NCBI GenBank assembly: GCA_002292815.1
Contig: DBBX01000023.1
Coordinates: 1 to 20,221, forward strand
From: Thiotrichaceae bacterium UBA973
Lineage (GTDB): Bacteria; Pseudomonadota; Gammaproteobacteria; Eutrophobiales; Eutrophobiaceae
Direction: 5' to 3'
Length of the DNA: 20,221 nt
The notes under the pieces were generated by a model, which searched no databases, had not been told where the DNA came from, and was given only the letters and a program-made list of their open reading frames with translations. The translations under genes were made by a program, and so were the position numbers. Of the stretch, positions 1-8,206 are shown piece after piece. How positions within the stretch are numbered: position 1 is the stretch's first letter; every line of letters starts with the position of its first letter.

Positions 1-38
1 ATTTAGTTAGTAATAAAAATTAATAAAAACTCAAATAG

Positions 39-114
<76 letters not shown>

Positions 115-183
115 AAATAAACCAGTTTCAGCTACCTGTTCAATGTATTAACAACGTTTAACACAGCAATGATGCTATTTTAA

Positions 184-257
184 TGGAGCGGGTGATGGGA
201 ATCGAACCCACGTGTTCAGCTTGGAAGGCTGACGTTCTACCATTGAACTACACCCGC
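184..257 (-). tRNA. tRNA-Gly (anticodon TCC)
   Basis: Minus-strand cloverleaf of 74 nt. The acceptor stem GCGGGTG pairs with CACCCGC, and discriminator T and an encoded CCA follow. The anticodon loop CTTCCAA, closed by TCAGC/GCTGA, gives anticodon TCC (glycine GGA/GGG). The T loop GTTCGATTC is canonical. It lies between the tRNA-Tyr and tRNA-Thr genes, in the same order as E. coli tyrU-glyT-thrT, and is probably processed from one precursor. Confidence 0.97.
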
Positions 258-401
258 CAAATACTACATCACCCATTTGCTATCAATATTCAACTGACAG
301 ATTTACTCCGCATCTTTCACTTTCATCGAGTCTGGCACTTCAAAAATACGATTATGTTAAAAATCTACTATACTTACTGCAATCCACTATAAAAATCATT
401 T

Positions 402-486
402 TGGTGGAGGGGGTAGGATTCGAACCTACGAAGGCTGAGCCAACAGATTTACAGTCTGCCCTCGTTGACCGCTTGAGTACCCCTCC
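402..486 (-). tRNA. tRNA-Tyr (anticodon GTA)
   Basis: Minus-strand class II tRNA of 85 nt with a long variable arm. The acceptor stem is GGAGGGG with discriminator A and an encoded CCA. The anticodon stem-loop contains ACTGTAAAT with anticodon GTA. It is the first tRNA of the operon. The mature 5' end lies only about 8 nt from the start predicted for the promoter at 502-530, so the transcript leader is very short. A 144-nt spacer with no gene separates it from tRNA-Gly. Confidence 0.97.
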
Positions 487-501
487 AAAATTCAGCCGGC
501 T

Positions 502-530
502 ATTCTGGAATAATCATCTACCGCTGTCAA
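502..530 (-). promoter_or_regulatory. Sigma70 promoter of the tRNA-Tyr-Gly-Thr operon
   Basis: On the minus strand a perfect -35 box TTGACA (525-530) lies 17 bp from a -10-like CAGAAT (502-507). The discriminator that follows is AGCCGGC. Such G+C-rich discriminators are typical of stringently controlled stable-RNA promoters. Transcription would start near 494-495, just before tRNA-Tyr. A 12-bp perfect palindrome (529-540) overlaps the upstream edge of the -35 box. Confidence 0.7.
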
Positions 531-549
531 CACGCGTGTTATCAATAAT

Positions 550-1104
550 TTAGCTTATACGAATAATATTTCCGTTTTGAGCATCTCTTATCTCAGTTGG
601 GCTCAAATTATTTCTGATATCTGCAGGAATCACATAATCAAGCTCTTCTCCAAAATATGAGAGCACCTCTTGTGTAGAGATGGCAGGCTCAGAACCAGCA
701 GGGTTTGCGCTGGTAGAGACGATGGGGCCTAATTCTCGACATAAAGCATTTACAATCGGATGAGCACTCACCCTCACCGCCAGTGTTTTATGTGATCCTG
801 TTAACCATACCGGCGTCTTCTTTTTAGCTGGGATGAGCCAAGTTACTGGTCCCGGCCAACTATCACGTATTTGGTCGATCCTAGATAAGTTCTCAAAATG
901 CACATAGTCTTCAAGCTGTTCAATGGACGAAGCAACCAATATCAACCCTTTTTCTACAGCGCGGTGCTTTAATTGCAGAATTCGAAATACAGAATCTTGA
1001 AAAAGAGGCATGCAACCTAAACCAAAAACGGCTTCAGTTGGATAGGCAATTACGCCACCTTTATTCAAGGTAATTATTGCTTGCTTCAAATGCGATGTAT
1101 TCAC
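550..1104 (-). CDS. tsaC: Threonylcarbamoyl-AMP synthase TsaC (YrdC/Sua5 family)
   Basis: Makes L-threonylcarbamoyl-AMP from threonine, bicarbonate and ATP in the cytoplasm. The threonylcarbamoyl group is then moved to A37 of ANN-decoding tRNAs by TsaD/B/E. The 184-residue protein is the short single-domain YrdC type, close in length to E. coli TsaC (about 190). Visible signatures are AYPTEAVFGLGC (20-31), LKHRAVEKG (45-53) with the KxR pair, SWPGPVTW (82-89), STSAN (130-134) and SPTEIRDA near the C terminus. The start is GTG at 1102-1104. The first residues align well with the family, but the ribosome-binding site is weak. It lies 37 nt after topA on the same strand, probably co-transcribed. 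Its stop is only about 20 nt before the tRNA promoter. Confidence 0.95.
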   Translation of the reverse strand: MNTSHLKQAIITLNKGGVIAYPTEAVFGLGCMPLFQDSVFRILQLKHRAVEKGLILVASSIEQLEDYVHFENLSRIDQIRDSWPGPVTWLIPAKKKTPVWLTGSHKTLAVRVSAHPIVNALCRELGPIVSTSANPAGSEPAISTQEVLSYFGEELDYVIPADIRNNLSPTEIRDAQNGNIIRIS

Positions 1105-1141
1105 CTGAAGTGGATAGCTCGTCCTAATGGTGGATTATCAA

Positions 1142-3556
1142 CTAGCTAGTTTTACTAGCCGTCTTTTTGGTGGCTGATTTTTTATTCGCTTTCTTTTTGC
1201 TAGTCTTCTTCTTCGTTGTAGCTTTTTTACTTACTTTCTTTTTTGCTGCTGCCTTTTTTTTGCGTCCTCGTCCACGAGAGACCGGAGCCGCGGCTAATAA
1301 AGTGATGCATTCTTCCAATTCCAAAGAAGCAGGTTCCCTGTCTTTAGGTACTTTGGCATTCTTAGTGCCGTCAGTAATATAGGGCCCGTAACGTCCATTA
1401 AGTATTGATATACCTTGTTCAACAAAAATCTTAATTTGCTTTTCTGCATCCGCCTTTTTCTTTTCGGCTACGAGTTCAAGCGCTCGTTCAAATGTGACTG
1501 TATAAGGGTCTTCTTCTTTTGGAAGCGAAGCAAATTTACTGCCGTATCGAATATAGGGGCCAAAACGCCCAACACTGGCTGCAACTTCCTCACCCTCTTC
1601 AGTATCACCCAGTATTCTCGGTAATTTGAATAATTCCAACGCTTCTTCAAATGTGATGCTGTCTAATTTCTGTCCTGGTCTTAGCCCGGCAAATTTAGGC
1701 TTGTCTTCATCATCCTTCGTACCTATTTGGGCATAAGGACCATATCGGCCAATTCGTACTGAGACTTCTTTCCCTGATTTCGGATCCGCGCCTAGCACTC
1801 TAGCTTGCGCGACTTCACTACGACTAACATTTTCATCTATATCTAAAACTTGAGTATGAAAAGGCGTCCAGAAATCTTGCAGCAATGGGATCCAGTCTTT
1901 CTCACCTCTGGAAATTGCATCTAAATCATCTTCAAACTTGGCAGTAAATTCATAATCCACATAGTCCTTGAAGTGATTAGTCAGAAAATCATTAACTATT
2001 TTACCCACATCAGTAGGGTGAAAACGTTTATTCTCTACCTCTACATATTCTCTGTTTCTAAGCGTTGATATGATATTGGCATAAGTTGATGGGCGACCTA
2101 TTCCATATTCTTCAAGTGATTTCACCAAACTCGCTTCAGAATAACGTGGCGGTGGTTCAGTAAAATGTTGTTCATCGCGTATCTCTTTTAATTTTATTTT
2201 TTCGCCTTCTTCTATCTGGGGTAACATTTTTTCATCATCATCCCCTTTAGAATCATCCTTACCTTCAAGATAGACTGCCATAAAACCTGCATCAGCTATG
2301 GATGAACCATTGGCTCGAAACAAATTTCCTTTACCACATGACATGTCTACTGCGACAGTATCTATGGTAGCGTGCGTCATTTGACTCGCCATAGTTCTTT
2401 TCCAGATCAATTCATAAAGCTTGAATTGCTCTGCACTCAAACTACTTTTTATATCCTGCGGCACTCGGGTTACTGACGTTGGACGAACGGCTTCATGTGC
2501 CTCTTGCGCGTTTTTAGATTTTGTTTTAAAAACTCTTGGCTCGTCGGGCAAAGATTCCTTGCCGTATCTAGAAGAAATGAAGTCGCGTATTTCAACAAGA
2601 GCTTCCTGGGCTAGATTAACTGAATCTGTTCGCATATAGGTAATAAGGCCAACAGCACCTTCTCCAACATCAATACCTTCATAAAGTTGTTGTGCTGTTC
2701 GCATGGCCCGTTGTGCCGTGAACCCTAACTTGCGTACTGCTTCTTGTTGTAAGGTTGAAGTAATAAATGGCGCTGCGGGTTGGCGTTTACGTTGTTTCTT
2801 AGTAACGGTTTCAACCAACAACTCACCACCCGCTGCCGTATCCAAAGTAGCTTTAACTTCTGCAGCATGTTCAGTCTTCTGTATTGTGAATTGTTTTATT
2901 TTTTCATTTTCAAACTGAGTAAGTTTGCCAAGGAAATTACTTTTTTTATGTTCTAGGTCTGCTTCAATCGTCCAATATTCTCTTGGCTCAAATGCTTGTA
3001 TTTCTTTTTCACGTTCAGCAATCATCCTCAGAGCTGGTGACTGAACACGACCGGCAGACAATCCCCTTTGAATTTTTTTCCAGAGTAATGGAGAAAGATT
3101 AAAACCAACTAGATAATCAAGTGCACGTCGCGCTTGCTGTGCATCAATTAAATTTGAAGCTAATTCTCGAGGATGTTTGATTGCATCCTGGACTGCACTC
3201 TTGGTAACTTCATGAAAAACAACCCTATGAACCTGTTTGTCTTTCAGCTCGCCTTTTTCTTTTAATAATTCATGAAGATGCCAGGAAATAGCTTCTCCTT
3301 CTCTATCCGGGTCAGTCGCAAGATATAAAGTATCAGCTTTCTTTAAAGCCTTTGAAATGGCAGCAACCGCTTTAGCGTTTTTTTCAATCGCTTCATAACG
3401 CATTGAAAAATTGTTATCAGTATCAACTGCACCTGTTTTTGGTAATAAATCTCGCACATGGCCATACGATGCTAAAACCTTGAAGTCATTACCTAGATAA
3501 CGTTCAAGAGTTTTACATTTGGCGGGAGACTCAACAATTACAAGAGAACTACTCAT
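1142..3556 (-). CDS. topA: DNA topoisomerase I (type IA) TopA
   Basis: Relaxes negative supercoils through a transient 5'-phosphotyrosyl single-strand break. The TOPRIM domain shows VIVESPAKCKTL with Glu9 and the acidic triad in TDPDREGEA (Asp82, Asp84, Glu86). The catalytic tyrosine is Tyr307 in LITYMRTDSVNL. The C-terminal part has three repeats marked by GRYGPY, GRFGPY and GRYGPY instead of the Cys4 zinc ribbons of E. coli TopA. I see no cysteine clusters. The last 46 residues (about 759-804) are a Lys/Ala/Ser/Thr tail resembling histone H1 tails. Length is 804 residues against 865 in E. coli. The ATG start fits the family N terminus. The 87-nt gap back to smg is A+T-rich and could hold a promoter, but I found no convincing -35/-10 pair. 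Confidence 0.98.
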   Translation of the reverse strand: MSSSLVIVESPAKCKTLERYLGNDFKVLASYGHVRDLLPKTGAVDTDNNFSMRYEAIEKNAKAVAAISKALKKADTLYLATDPDREGEAISWHLHELLKEKGELKDKQVHRVVFHEVTKSAVQDAIKHPRELASNLIDAQQARRALDYLVGFNLSPLLWKKIQRGLSAGRVQSPALRMIAEREKEIQAFEPREYWTIEADLEHKKSNFLGKLTQFENEKIKQFTIQKTEHAAEVKATLDTAAGGELLVETVTKKQRKRQPAAPFITSTLQQEAVRKLGFTAQRAMRTAQQLYEGIDVGEGAVGLITYMRTDSVNLAQEALVEIRDFISSRYGKESLPDEPRVFKTKSKNAQEAHEAVRPTSVTRVPQDIKSSLSAEQFKLYELIWKRTMASQMTHATIDTVAVDMSCGKGNLFRANGSSIADAGFMAVYLEGKDDSKGDDDEKMLPQIEEGEKIKLKEIRDEQHFTEPPPRYSEASLVKSLEEYGIGRPSTYANIISTLRNREYVEVENKRFHPTDVGKIVNDFLTNHFKDYVDYEFTAKFEDDLDAISRGEKDWIPLLQDFWTPFHTQVLDIDENVSRSEVAQARVLGADPKSGKEVSVRIGRYGPYAQIGTKDDEDKPKFAGLRPGQKLDSITFEEALELFKLPRILGDTEEGEEVAASVGRFGPYIRYGSKFASLPKEEDPYTVTFERALELVAEKKKADAEKQIKIFVEQGISILNGRYGPYITDGTKNAKVPKDREPASLELEECITLLAAAPVSRGRGRKKKAAAKKKVSKKATTKKKTSKKKANKKSATKKTASKTS

Positions 3557-3643
3557 ATTCGCTAGATAATATCACTTTCTAATTAATGAAATTAAAGATA
3601 AAAACTTTATTGTGATGAAGATATCAAATTCTAATAAACAACA

Positions 3644-4120
3644 CTAATGAACTACAGCACTAACTTCGTCCATTACAATATCTTCCATCCAGGCAAACGC
3701 AGCTTCTTTACCAGGTCGATTAAATAGTACCATTAACACGACCCACTTTAGTTGCTGCAATTCTATGGCATCAGTTTCAAGAGCCATTACTCTATCGATC
3801 ACAAGCTCACGATCTTCTGAATCTAGTACTCCTGATTGTTCCAGAAATAACAGAAACCCCTTACACTCAACATCGAGCTTTTCATTTTCTAAATCGTTAA
3901 AAACCCTGATAGATCTAGAGCAAAGAACACTGGTACCCAATACGTCCTTTTGTGTGGCTAAACCTTCTAACCAATCAATTGCTTTATCAACTTGTAGATC
4001 GGCAAAACCAGCCTGAACTAATTGCGTTTTCAGGTCTTGTTGATCAGAGTTGATTTCGAGCTCTTCCTCGACGTAATGATCAAATAAATATATGAGTACA
4101 TCTAAAACAGTTTCTTTCAT
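3644..4120 (-). CDS. smg: Smg family protein (DUF494)
   Basis: A small cytoplasmic protein of the Smg/DUF494 family, found next to dprA in many gammaproteobacteria. Its molecular function is not established. The 158-residue product aligns along its length with E. coli Smg (about 157): the start MKETVLDVLIYLF, the region CKGFLLFLEQSGVLD, and LKWVVLMVLFNRPG near the C terminus. The ATG at 4118-4120 is preferred over a TTG 24 nt upstream (4144), because family members begin at this point. An AAGAAG purine tract lies about 11 nt before the ATG. The gene begins 27 nt after the dprA stop on the same strand, so the two are probably co-transcribed. Confidence 0.93.
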   Translation of the reverse strand: MKETVLDVLIYLFDHYVEEELEINSDQQDLKTQLVQAGFADLQVDKAIDWLEGLATQKDVLGTSVLCSRSIRVFNDLENEKLDVECKGFLLFLEQSGVLDSEDRELVIDRVMALETDAIELQQLKWVVLMVLFNRPGKEAAFAWMEDIVMDEVSAVVH

Positions 4121-4147
4121 AAATTGTAATCTTCTTTTGGCCAATCT

Positions 4148-5263
4148 CTATGAACAACGACAATACTTACCACCATGTTGGGATTCGATCATTCCTTGAA
4201 GTTCTAATATTAACAGCATGGAGGAAACTACATCTGCCGTCAATCCTGTTAATTCAACAAGCCTATCCACTGATAATATTTCGTATCCCATACTATCTAG
4301 TAGTAATTTATAATCGGGTTCCAGCTCGTTATATCCAGACTGACTATGCTCTAATGTGCTGCTCCTATTCAGCACTAAATTAACCATTGGAGATAGCTCA
4401 TCAAGAATATCGTCTACCGATTCCACCAGTTTTGCACCTTGCTTGATTAGGCTATGCGTCCCACGTGCAAGTGGGTTATGTATCGAACCGGGTATTGCAA
4501 AAACATCTCTGCCTTGCTCTAACGCATAATTCGCTGTAATCAATGACCCACTTCTTTTTGCTGCCTCTACGACCAGCACGCCCATGCTCATGCCACTAAT
4601 AATTCGATTGCGACGGGGAAAATTACCCGGACTAGGTTTTGTGTCAGGAGGGTATTCTGAAATGAGTAAACCTTTTTCAATAATCTGATGGGCAATTTTT
4701 TTATGGCGTGACGGGTAGATACTACTTAAACCATTACCTAAAACCGCTATTGTTGAACCATCTGCCTGCAAAGCGCCTAAATGGCTGTGGTAATCAATCC
4801 CCAATGCAAGACCACTACATATTGTCAGGTCTGCTCTTGATAATTCAGCGGCAAAATCTTCGGCCAGCATTTTCCCTCCAGCCGTAGGGTTTCTGCTGCC
4901 AACAATAGCAAAATGCAAGTAACCCAATGCCTTACGTTGCCCAATAGCAAACAAAATCATAGGTGGAGATTGTATTGACCTTAATAGTTCTGGATAATCG
5001 TCATCAAGGTAGGTTATTAAATGATGGTTTGGCTGATTCAACCATTCAAGGATTGTGCTTATTTGCTCCTGTTTTGGGTTTAACAGGGAATTTATTGAGC
5101 CGTCATTTAAACCAAATTGTCTGAGAGTATTGTGATTGCTCGACAATACAGCCTTAGGCGTTTTGAATTCAATTAATAATTTATTACAAATCGCAGGGCC
5201 GATACCAGTAGCCTGCGTAAGCGACAACCAATCGGTATAATTTTGAGTAGTATCCACATCCAT
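4148..5263 (-). CDS. dprA: DNA-processing protein DprA/Smf
   Basis: Binds incoming single-stranded DNA during natural transformation and loads RecA. In species with no known competence (E. coli smf) its role is less clear. The 371-residue protein has an N-terminal helix-hairpin region with TGIGPAICNKLL (19-30). A Rossmann-fold core follows, with VGSRNPTAGG (121-130), SGLALGID (150-157), FPRRNRIISG (215-224) and RSGSLITA (237-244). A C-terminal winged-helix domain spans about 317-368. This is full length for the family. It begins with ATG at 5263, 118 nt after the LysM gene, and a G+C-rich hairpin sits in that gap. Together with the MSHA-type pilin genes it makes DNA uptake conceivable, but no com or pil uptake gene is visible here. 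Confidence 0.96.
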   Translation of the reverse strand: MDVDTTQNYTDWLSLTQATGIGPAICNKLLIEFKTPKAVLSSNHNTLRQFGLNDGSINSLLNPKQEQISTILEWLNQPNHHLITYLDDDYPELLRSIQSPPMILFAIGQRKALGYLHFAIVGSRNPTAGGKMLAEDFAAELSRADLTICSGLALGIDYHSHLGALQADGSTIAVLGNGLSSIYPSRHKKIAHQIIEKGLLISEYPPDTKPSPGNFPRRNRIISGMSMGVLVVEAAKRSGSLITANYALEQGRDVFAIPGSIHNPLARGTHSLIKQGAKLVESVDDILDELSPMVNLVLNRSSTLEHSQSGYNELEPDYKLLLDSMGYEILSVDRLVELTGLTADVVSSMLLILELQGMIESQHGGKYCRCS

Positions 5264-5282
5264 ATGAAAACTCTAATTTAAA

Positions 5283-5312
5283 TCACCCCGCCAAAATTAT
5301 TGCAGGGGGTGA
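5283..5312 (-). terminator. Hairpin between the LysM gene and dprA, possible weak terminator
   Basis: On the minus strand the arms TCACCCC and GGGGTGA are fully complementary, 7 bp, with a 16-nt loop. They are followed by TTTAAATT rather than a clean T-run. It lies 69 nt after the LysM stop and 19 nt before the dprA start. It could be a partial terminator, an attenuator or an mRNA processing or stability element. The poor T-tract and long loop keep confidence low. Confidence 0.35.
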
Positions 5313-5381
5313 CATATTACATAGCCGCTGATTATGCTGAGAATAAAGCTATAAAGCGGTTCCTAGAACTGTGGTATTTGC

Positions 5382-6590
5382 CTATAAACTTCTGACCACA
5401 TCTAACACGTGCACTGGGCCTTGTGTCTTCATCACCAATGCATAACTGACTTTATTAAAGGTTTTGAAGACCATCACGACACCGACATATTCTTCCGGCA
5501 ACGTCACATCTTCAGACTTGTCTTGTATGTTTGCTATCGTTGGGAATGTTTCATCAAAAGCCTCAACACCTTGACCAACACCATAAGCGAGCTTGCTTAT
5601 TACGGTTCCATTTTCAGTAAGATCCTGCAACTCTGCTGCCTTTTGCGCGTCACTCTTTTTTATATTGGGTCCAACCTTATCTTGAACAACGTAGCCACTT
5701 TGATATATGCCGAGCACATTACCCGCTTCAAGACCTTGCTCTTCGCCAAGATTTAAAACAACAACCTGATATTGTCCAATTTGAGAAACACCATCAACAA
5801 CAGATAATATATTGCCTGCTACTTCATTACTCGTTGGACGAGGAATAAATTCCGCACTGATTTCTTCATCAGTTTGAGGCAGTAATCGATCACCCTTCAA
5901 AACCTCTCGATCAACGACGGTAATGATGGCTGAAGCAGGATCACCGTTCTTTGTAAGTGTCGCATCACCAATATATATGGCTTCGTAGCCCAAAACCTCA
6001 GCTTTACCTTTATTCCCCATCTGAGGGTTCACATAAGGTTTACCCTTGCGATAGATTGAATATTTGATAATGTTTGAATCTTCAGGAACACCTCGCACAT
6101 AAATAGTATTACCCGTGGTTGCTATCAAATGATCATCATAGCTTGATACAACATAGGGCCACTGCTCTATCTCATTGTCATCAAGAACAATTGGGCGCTT
6201 CAGAAACTGTTGTATTGCATCAATAGGGATAGTTTGAATGGCCTCAGCATTGTCCGTAGTACGGACAGTCGGTGACAACTTTACATTACGCCCCGACACT
6301 ACTTGACCGGTTCCCCTTTGAAGGTTTAAAACTGGCTGCCCATCTTGATACGTAAGGAAGACTATATCTCCTGGATATATCAAATGAGGATTGTCTATTT
6401 GAGGATTAACACCCCAAATTTCTGGCCAACGCCAAGGTTGGTCTAGAAACCGGGACGAAATATCCCATAGCGTATCGCCTTTGACGACAGTGTAATTTTC
6501 TGGATGATCTGGATTGATTGATAATTCATCCGCTCTGATGCTAATAGTTAATAGCAAAATCGCGCATGAAATCATAATTTTATTCAACAT
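5382..6590 (-). CDS. Secreted LysM-domain protein
   Basis: Probably an exported, peptidoglycan-associated protein. The 402-residue product starts with a short basic stretch and a hydrophobic segment (MISCAILLLTISIRA, about 6-20), which fits a Sec signal peptide cleaved near Ala20. A LysM domain follows at about 33-80 (YTVVKGDTLWDISSRFL, then WRWPEIWGVNPQI and HLIYPGDIVFL). LysM domains bind N-acetylglucosamine-containing glycans such as peptidoglycan. The remaining 300 or so residues are beta-rich with no catalytic motif that I recognise. They include repeated Gly/Val segments such as LGEEQGLEAGNVLGIY. LysM proteins are commonly encoded just upstream of dprA in gammaproteobacteria, divergent from def, as here. 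The start is ATG at 6590, with AAGG about 9 nt upstream. Confidence 0.9.
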   Translation of the reverse strand: MLNKIMISCAILLLTISIRADELSINPDHPENYTVVKGDTLWDISSRFLDQPWRWPEIWGVNPQIDNPHLIYPGDIVFLTYQDGQPVLNLQRGTGQVVSGRNVKLSPTVRTTDNAEAIQTIPIDAIQQFLKRPIVLDDNEIEQWPYVVSSYDDHLIATTGNTIYVRGVPEDSNIIKYSIYRKGKPYVNPQMGNKGKAEVLGYEAIYIGDATLTKNGDPASAIITVVDREVLKGDRLLPQTDEEISAEFIPRPTSNEVAGNILSVVDGVSQIGQYQVVVLNLGEEQGLEAGNVLGIYQSGYVVQDKVGPNIKKSDAQKAAELQDLTENGTVISKLAYGVGQGVEAFDETFPTIANIQDKSEDVTLPEEYVGVVMVFKTFNKVSYALVMKTQGPVHVLDVVRSL

Positions 6591-6742
6591 GTCTATTGCC
6601 TTACATGATTTCCTTAATGTAGATTAGCAAAAAGTCTAACAAAATGTTAGTGGCGACGCTATTTTATCGTGGTTTAACTGCAACAAATAATTTTTCCTAT
6701 ATACTATCAGTCAGTTATAACCATCTTGGAGTGAATATTGCC
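6591..6742. promoter_or_regulatory. Divergent promoter region, LysM gene / def operon
   Basis: This 152-bp A+T-rich interval separates the leftward LysM-dprA genes from the rightward def operon, so it should hold promoters in both directions. On the plus strand TATACT (6700-6705) is a 5/6 match to the -10 consensus, about 38 bp before the def ATG. No good -35 is correctly spaced from it. A perfect dyad, CTAACA-AAA-TGTTAG, lies at 6636-6650 and could be an operator. The GGAG at 6728-6731 is the likely def ribosome-binding site. I could not define the LysM promoter. Confidence 0.4.
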
Positions 6743-7255
6743 ATGGCAATACTCGAAGTTTTGCACTTTCCTGACCCACGGCTGCGTAATAAGGCGATTC
6801 TGGTCGAAGAAATAGGTCCGGATATTAAGGAAATTGCTGAAAACATGTTGGTCACGATGTACTCGGAAAATGGTATTGGGCTCGCGGCTACTCAGGTCAA
6901 TATCCAGAAAAGAATCGTCGTGATTGATTTATCAGAAGAAAAAAACGAACCATTAATATTGATCAACCCTGAAATCACCAAATTAGAGGGTAGTGAATCA
7001 ATGCGAGAAGGATGCCTTTCGGTGCCTGACTATTACGACATTGTGGAACGCGCTGAAAATATAGAATATTGTCATAAAACGCTTGAAAATAAGTTAGTTA
7101 CAACTAATGCAGATGGTTTGCTAGCCGTTTGTATTCAGCATGAAATCGACCATCTTGATGGTAAATTATTCATTGATTACCTCTCACCACTTAAACGTCA
7201 GCGCTTAAAGAAAAAAATCGATAAACAAGAAAAAGTTCAACAAAACTTATTGTGA
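6743..7255 (+). CDS. def: Peptide deformylase
   Basis: Removes the formyl group from the N-terminal methionine of nascent proteins, using an active-site metal. The 170-residue product (E. coli 169) has all three family motifs: GIGLAATQ (44-51), EGCLSVP (89-95, metal ligand Cys91) and QHEIDH (132-137, with metal ligands His133 and His137 and catalytic Glu134). The open frame extends 33 codons upstream to 6644. The ATG at 6743 is chosen because MAILEVLHFPDPRLR matches the family N terminus and a GGAG lies 11 nt before it. It is the first gene of a ten-gene plus-strand run. Its stop overlaps the fmt start (GTGA). Confidence 0.98.
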   Translation: MAILEVLHFPDPRLRNKAILVEEIGPDIKEIAENMLVTMYSENGIGLAATQVNIQKRIVVIDLSEEKNEPLILINPEITKLEGSESMREGCLSVPDYYDIVERAENIEYCHKTLENKLVTTNADGLLAVCIQHEIDHLDGKLFIDYLSPLKRQRLKKKIDKQEKVQQNLL

Positions 7256-8193
7256 ATCAGGCGAAATTAAGGCTCGCATTTGCAGGCACACCTGAGATTG
7301 CTAGCACCGTGCTAGCGGCATTGGTTTGTGAAGGTCGCCATACTGTCGAACTGGTTTTAACTCAACCTGATCGACCAGCAGGCCGAGGTCGCAAGCTGAA
7401 ACCAAGTGCTGTTAAACTTTACGCACTTGAAAATAATATACCTGTTCTCCAACCGGCAACATCAAAAGAACTTGTTCCAGATAGTTTAAAGAATTGTGAT
7501 TTAATGTTGGTAGTGGCTTACGGATTACTTATCTCGCCTGAGATTTTAGCTACGCCCAAATATGGCTGTATCAACATACACACCTCTCTACTCCCGCGTT
7601 GGCGTGGAGCTGCACCCATTCAAAGAGCCATCGAGAATGGTGATAATGGCACCGGCATTACTATTATGCAGATGGATAGCGGCCTAGATACTGGCCCAAT
7701 ATTGGAACAATTTACTTGTTCAATTATGCCTGATGACACAGCCGGCGAATTGCATGATCGTTTGGCTGAACTGAGTGCAGCAAACATAAATGATTTACTG
7801 AGTAAAATTGTTAATCGTGAAATCAATGCAACAGAACAAGATAATTCAAAGACGACTTATGCGAAGAAGATTAGTAAGCAAGAGGCAAAAATCGACTGGA
7901 CTCAATCTGCCATTGAACTGGAAAGAAAAATTCGAGCATTCAATCCATTTCCTGTGACACATACAGTGATTAACAACATTAATATAAGAATATGGGAAGC
8001 GGAAATAAAACAAAGCCCAGATAATTTAATGGCTGGCACCATACTGAACAACAAAACAAGTCTGGATATTATGACGGGTAAAGATGTCCTGGCTATCACA
8101 AAATTACAATTACCTGGAAAACGGCCTATGTCCGCAAAGGACTTTCTCAATGGTCACCCTGAATTTATCAACGATAATATCGTTGCCTGTTAA
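7252..8193 (+). CDS. fmt: Methionyl-tRNA formyltransferase
   Basis: Transfers the formyl group from 10-formyltetrahydrofolate to Met-tRNA(fMet), making the initiator tRNA. It is the functional counterpart of def just upstream. The 313-residue protein (E. coli 315) has the catalytic residues Asn108 and His110 in NIHTSLLPRWRGAAPI and Asp146 in MDSGLDTGP, in the same numbering as E. coli. The N-terminal LAFAGTP (8-14) and AGRGRKLKPS (43-52, the tRNA-contacting loop region) are also typical. The C-terminal OB-fold domain follows from about residue 205. It begins with GTG in a 4-base overlap with the def stop, so translational coupling is likely. Confidence 0.98.
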   Translation: MNQAKLRLAFAGTPEIASTVLAALVCEGRHTVELVLTQPDRPAGRGRKLKPSAVKLYALENNIPVLQPATSKELVPDSLKNCDLMLVVAYGLLISPEILATPKYGCINIHTSLLPRWRGAAPIQRAIENGDNGTGITIMQMDSGLDTGPILEQFTCSIMPDDTAGELHDRLAELSAANINDLLSKIVNREINATEQDNSKTTYAKKISKQEAKIDWTQSAIELERKIRAFNPFPVTHTVINNINIRIWEAEIKQSPDNLMAGTILNNKTSLDIMTGKDVLAITKLQLPGKRPMSAKDFLNGHPEFINDNIVAC

Positions 8194-8206
8194 TTTTTTA
8201 ACTGTC

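Noticed and set aside
183..392. Plus-strand open frame of 69 codons overlapping tRNA-Gly
   Set aside because: It runs through the complement of a clear tRNA gene and has no ribosome-binding site or recognisable protein features.
4121..4144. TTG start for smg eight codons upstream
   Set aside because: Family members start at the MKETVLDVLIYLF position, and an ATG is available there.
5409..5756. 115-codon plus-strand frame antisense to the LysM gene
   Set aside because: It is the complement of a well-supported gene and has no domain or start signal.
6644..6742. 33-codon N-terminal extension of def
   Set aside because: Peptide deformylases begin at MAxLxVLxFPDPRLR, and the ATG at 6743 has a GGAG upstream. 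The extension lies in the promoter region.
8084..8206. 41-codon extension of rsmB back into fmt
   Set aside because: It lies inside the conserved fmt C-terminal coding sequence. The ATG at 8207 gives the family N terminus.
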